A stretch of 7,866 nt of DNA from Ruminiclostridium sp. (GTDB taxonomy: Bacteria; Bacillota_A; Clostridia; Oscillospirales; Ruminococcaceae). Each line of letters opens with the position of its first letter. Position 1 is the stretch's first letter. Of this stretch, positions 5,198-7,866 are shown piece after piece. The DNA lies in NCBI GenBank assembly GCA_017550775.1, contig JAFZOA010000197.1, positions 1 to 7,866 of the forward strand, in the 5' to 3' direction. The translations under genes were made by a program, and so were the position numbers. Under the pieces are notes generated by a model. It did no database searches. It saw nothing but the letters and a program-made list of their open reading frames with translations, and was not told the DNA's origin.

Positions 5198-7513
5198 ATG
5201 AAATTCTCCGACGGCTTCTGGCTCAACAAACCCGGCTACAACGTAAGCTTCGCAACACAGAACTATGAGATCACAGCGGACGACACCTCCGTAACGGTGT
5301 TCGCCACCGCGAACTGGATCGGCAACAGAGGTATGACTCTCGGCGGCCCCTGCCTTGAGATCACCTTCACCTCCACACTGAAAAACTCCATCAAGGTCAC
5401 CGTTGACCACTACAAGGGACAGCTACGCCGCGGTCCCGCGTTCGAGCTTAACGAAGACCCGGATTTCAGACCCGTTGTCAACAAGCTCGACAACGGCGGC
5501 TATGAGCTCATCTCCGGCGATACCAAGGTCGTTATCGGCGGTATCAAGGGTGCGTGGGATATCAAGTACTATTACCGTGACAGACTGCTTACCAAGCAGG
5601 GCTGGCGCACCACAAGCTACATCGAGGAGAATTATCAGCGTACCTCCAACCGTATGCTCGCAAAGCAGGGTGAGAATTTCTACGCGGACAGCGAGACCGC
5701 CGACTGCGCGTTCATGCGTGATATGTTCAACATCGCGGTAGGCGAGAACATCTACGGCTTCGGCGAGAAGTTCACCACCTTCGTGAAGAACGGTCAGACC
5801 GTCGAGGTCTGGAACAACGACGGCGGCACCTGCACCGAGCAGTCCTACAAGTCCGTTCCGTTCTATGTGTCGTCCCAGGGCTACGGCTGCTTCGTCAACC
5901 ACCCCGAAAAGGTGATGTTCGAGGTAGCGAGCGAGACCGTATCAAAGGTAGCCTTCACCGTTCAGGGTCAGCACCTCGAATATTTCGTGTTCGGCGGCGA
6001 GACCATAGCGGACGTTATCTCCGTCTATACCGACCTTACCGGCAAGCCCGCTCTCCCGCCCGCATTCACGTTCGGTCTGTGGCTCACCACCTCCTTCACC
6101 ACCGACTACGACGAGAAGACTGTTTCGTTCTTCATCGACGAAATGGAGCGCCGTGACATACCTCTCGAAGTTTTCCACTTCGACTGCTTCTGGATGAAGG
6201 AATACAGCTGGTGCGACTTCACATGGGACAAGGCTATGTTCGCAGATCCCGCGGCTATGCTCAAACGCCTCAAAGCGAAGAACATCGAGATCTGCGTGTG
6301 GATAAACCCATATATCTCCCAGCGCTCCTCCATGTTCGACGAGGGTATGGAGAACGGCTACTTCATCAAGAAGAAGGACGGCTCGGTATTCCAGGCGGAT
6401 ATGTGGCAGCCCGGCATGGCTATCGTGGACTTCACCAATCCCGACGCCTGCAAGTGGTACGGCGACAAGCTCAGAGCTCTCTGCGAAATGGGCGTTGACG
6501 CATTCAAGACCGACTTCGGCGAGCGCATACCCACCGACGTTATCTACTACGACGGCTCCGACCCGTACAAGATGCACAACTACTACACGTTCCTCTACAA
6601 CAAGACCGTGTTCAACGTATTGAAGGATTACTACGGAGAGAACAAGGCGTGTCTGTTCGCGCGCTCGGCGACCGCTGGCGGTCAGCAGTTCCCCGTTCAC
6701 TGGGGCGGCGACTGCTTCTCCAACTATGAGAGTATGTGGGAGACCATACGCGGCGGACTCTCGCTCTGTATGTCCGGCTTCGGCTTCTTCAGCCACGACA
6801 TCTCCGGCTTCGAGGCGACCGGCACACCCGACCTCTACAAGCGCTGGTCGGCGTTCGGTCTCATGTCCACACATTCGAGACTGCACGGAAACAGCTCCTA
6901 CCGCGTTCCGTGGAACTTCGACGAGGAAAGCTGCGACGTGGTCCGCCACTTCACCAAGCTTAAGGGCAGACTTATGCCGTACCTGTTCGCAAACGCTATC
7001 GCAACACACGAGACCGGTATCCCGATGATGCGCGCAATGGCGGTTGACTACACCCGCGACCCGGCTGTGCTCTCGCTTGACAGACAGTATATGCTCGGCG
7101 ACACGCTTCTCGTCGCTCCCGTGTTCAACGAGGAGGGCACCGCTCAGTTCTATCTCCCCGATACCGGCGTATGGACGGATATCCAGACCGGCGAACAGCT
7201 TGACGGCGGCAAGTGGTACGAGAAGAAGTACGACTACTTCGGAATGCCGCTCTACGCAAAGCCCAACTCGATCATAGCGTACGGCGACTTCAAGCGCAAC
7301 TTCACCTACGACTACGCAGACGGCGCAAAGCTCGTGATCTACGGGCTCGAAGACGGCAAGACCGCCGAGACCTGCATCTTCGACAGCGAGGCGAAGCTTG
7401 TTCTGAAAGCTACCGCGACACGCAGCGGTAACACTATTACCGTGACCGCGGAAGGAAAAGCGGACAATATTTCGTTTGAGAGTGCGCAAAAGCTTGACAT
7501 AGTGCGTTCATAA
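5198..7513 (+). CDS. yicI: GH31 alpha-xylosidase, YicI type
   Basis: A 771-residue cytoplasmic protein (no signal peptide) that aligns along most of its length with E. coli YicI (772 residues). YicI releases alpha-linked xylose from isoprimeverose and xyloglucan oligosaccharides. An N-terminal beta-sandwich covers about residues 1-280, the (beta/alpha)8 barrel starts near 285 (ALPPAFTFGLWLTTSFTT), and beta domains follow to the end. The catalytic nucleophile is D439 in KTDFGERIPTD and the acid/base is D505 in HWGGDCFSNYESM, matching YicI D416 and D482 with a constant offset of 23. YicI substrate-site residues F277, C307, F308, W345 and K414 correspond to F300, C330, F331, W368 and K437, all conserved; the Cys-Phe pair marks alpha-xylosidases against alpha-glucosidases. 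The C-terminal tail is some 30 residues shorter than YicI. AAAGGA (5184-5189) lies 8 nt before the ATG. Probably repressed through the site at 5152-5166. Confidence 0.93.
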   Translation: MKFSDGFWLNKPGYNVSFATQNYEITADDTSVTVFATANWIGNRGMTLGGPCLEITFTSTLKNSIKVTVDHYKGQLRRGPAFELNEDPDFRPVVNKLDNGGYELISGDTKVVIGGIKGAWDIKYYYRDRLLTKQGWRTTSYIEENYQRTSNRMLAKQGENFYADSETADCAFMRDMFNIAVGENIYGFGEKFTTFVKNGQTVEVWNNDGGTCTEQSYKSVPFYVSSQGYGCFVNHPEKVMFEVASETVSKVAFTVQGQHLEYFVFGGETIADVISVYTDLTGKPALPPAFTFGLWLTTSFTTDYDEKTVSFFIDEMERRDIPLEVFHFDCFWMKEYSWCDFTWDKAMFADPAAMLKRLKAKNIEICVWINPYISQRSSMFDEGMENGYFIKKKDGSVFQADMWQPGMAIVDFTNPDACKWYGDKLRALCEMGVDAFKTDFGERIPTDVIYYDGSDPYKMHNYYTFLYNKTVFNVLKDYYGENKACLFARSATAGGQQFPVHWGGDCFSNYESMWETIRGGLSLCMSGFGFFSHDISGFEATGTPDLYKRWSAFGLMSTHSRLHGNSSYRVPWNFDEESCDVVRHFTKLKGRLMPYLFANAIATHETGIPMMRAMAVDYTRDPAVLSLDRQYMLGDTLLVAPVFNEEGTAQFYLPDTGVWTDIQTGEQLDGGKWYEKKYDYFGMPLYAKPNSIIAYGDFKRNFTYDYADGAKLVIYGLEDGKTAETCIFDSEAKLVLKATATRSGNTITVTAEGKADNISFESAQKLDIVRS

Positions 7514-7522
7514 GAGTATAAT
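7494..7522 (+). promoter_or_regulatory. Consensus promoter for the aquaporin gene, inside the 3' end of the xylosidase gene
   Basis: TTGACA (7494-7499), a 17-bp spacer and TATAAT (7517-7522): a perfect match to the sigma-A consensus. The -35 lies in the last codons of the xylosidase gene and its stop codon (7511-7513) is in the spacer. Predicted start is near 7529. Confidence 0.85.
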
Positions 7523-7525
7523 TAG

Positions 7526-7570
7526 TGTGTGGTCATCCTGTCCGACGGGATGACCGCACATAATTTTTAT
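7526..7570 (+). terminator. Strong hairpin with T-rich tail: terminator of the xylosidase gene and/or 5' leader hairpin of the aquaporin mRNA
   Basis: TGTGTGGTCATCC (7526-7538) pairs with GGATGACCGCACA (7548-7560) through 13 pairs including one G-U, with a 9-base loop, followed by TAATTTTTATTT. It can end transcripts coming from the xylosidase gene. Because the predicted +1 of the embedded promoter is near 7529, the aquaporin transcript would begin within the left arm and still form most of the stem. Confidence 0.75.
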
Positions 7571-7574
7571 TTAT

Positions 7575-7580
7575 GGGGGT
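7575..7580 (+). promoter_or_regulatory. Unusual G-only ribosome binding site of the aquaporin gene
   Basis: GGGGGT at 7575-7580 lies 7 nt before the ATG at 7588 and could pair with the 16S tail through a central G-U. An in-frame ATG at 7573 overlaps this site and has no ribosome binding site of its own, so 7588 is preferred. Confidence 0.55.
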
Positions 7581-7587
7581 ATTACAA

Positions 7588-7866
7588 ATGAAAAAGTTTA
7601 TTGCAGAATTTATCGGCACCTGTGTACTTGTTACACTCGGCTGCGGCACAGCGATGCTTGTAGGCTGCGATGCCGCGAACGGCGGCGGCTATATCCTGAC
7701 CGCGCTCGCGTTTGGTCTTGTCATCGTCGGCATGGCGTACTGCGTCGGAAACATTTCCGGCTGTCACATCAACCCCGCCGTATCGCTCGCGGTACTTAGA
7801 CGCGGCGGAATGGACATCAAGGAATTCTTCACATACATTATCGCTCAGTGCCTCGGCGCATTTGCC
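7588..7866 (+). CDS. Aquaporin / MIP family channel, N-terminal part, runs off window
   Basis: 93 codons are visible and the frame is still open at the right edge. The protein starts MKKFIAEFIGTCVLVTLGCG, the usual first transmembrane helix of the MIP family (AEF-GT-L-L--GCG). Residues 55-66 (NISGCHINPAVS) carry the first NPA motif at 62-64, with the preceding SGCHIN typical of bacterial AqpZ-like channels. Hydrophobic stretches near 5-25, 36-54 and 78-93 fit helices 1-3. Such channels pass water, and in the GlpF branch glycerol. The residues that decide between the two are mostly in the missing half, so it could be either; the N-terminal sequence leans towards AqpZ. It has its own promoter at 7494-7522, so it need not be co-transcribed with the xylosidase gene. 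Confidence 0.92.
   Translation, partial: MKKFIAEFIGTCVLVTLGCGTAMLVGCDAANGGGYILTALAFGLVIVGMAYCVGNISGCHINPAVSLAVLRRGGMDIKEFFTYIIAQCLGAFA

Noticed and set aside
5942..7489. Long minus-strand open frame (515 codons) opposite the xylosidase gene
   Set aside because: Codon-bias shadow of a clearly recognised GH31 gene on the plus strand.

Overview
The window looks like a piece of chromosome from a Gram-positive, low-oxygen gut-type bacterium, most likely a Ruminococcus-like member of the Clostridia (Oscillospirales). This is inferred from strong AAGGAGG/AAAGGA ribosome binding sites, sigma-A-type promoters with an extended TGGTATAAT -10, a consensus cre-like site, fairly GC-rich coding sequence with AT-rich intergenic DNA, and the gene families present. 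No species can be named from the sequence alone.

Layout. Bases 1-505 hold the N-terminal part of a minus-strand gene of the coenzyme F420-0:glutamate ligase-like (CofE-like) family, which runs off the left edge. Bases 506-1075 form a divergent intergenic region. It has a good minus-strand promoter (541-569), a plus-strand promoter for carD (964-972), and between them a structured non-coding block: two 64-bp direct repeats (656-719, 720-783), an inverted copy of the repeat end (790-804) and a further bulged hairpin (809-845). Bases 1076-1594 encode a CarD/CdnL-type RNA polymerase-binding regulator, ended by an intrinsic terminator (1696-1734) that runs straight into the next promoter (1736-1764).

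Bases 1822-5075 look like one operon: trkA (NAD-binding regulatory subunit, two RCK modules), trkH (potassium-translocating membrane subunit) and a GTG-started GNAT acetyltransferase whose Shine-Dalgarno sequence overlaps the trkH stop codon. TrkA and TrkH together form a Trk/Ktr-type potassium uptake system. The acetyltransferase's substrate is unknown.

Bases 5198-7513 encode a full-length GH31 enzyme of the YicI alpha-xylosidase type, with its own consensus promoter, a palindrome over the -10 and a perfect 15-base cre-type operator just after the predicted start point. It is probably a carbon-catabolite-controlled enzyme that removes xylose from xyloglucan-derived oligosaccharides in the cytoplasm. 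The window ends in the first 93 codons of an aquaporin/MIP channel (7588-7866). A perfect-consensus promoter for it is embedded in the 3' end of the xylosidase gene, and a strong hairpin sits almost at the predicted +1.

The genes are all of known families and no clear new multi-gene system is visible. The least explained parts are the repeat/hairpin block between the divergent promoters, the role of a CofE-like protein in a probable non-F420 organism, and the promoter/hairpin arrangement before the aquaporin gene.
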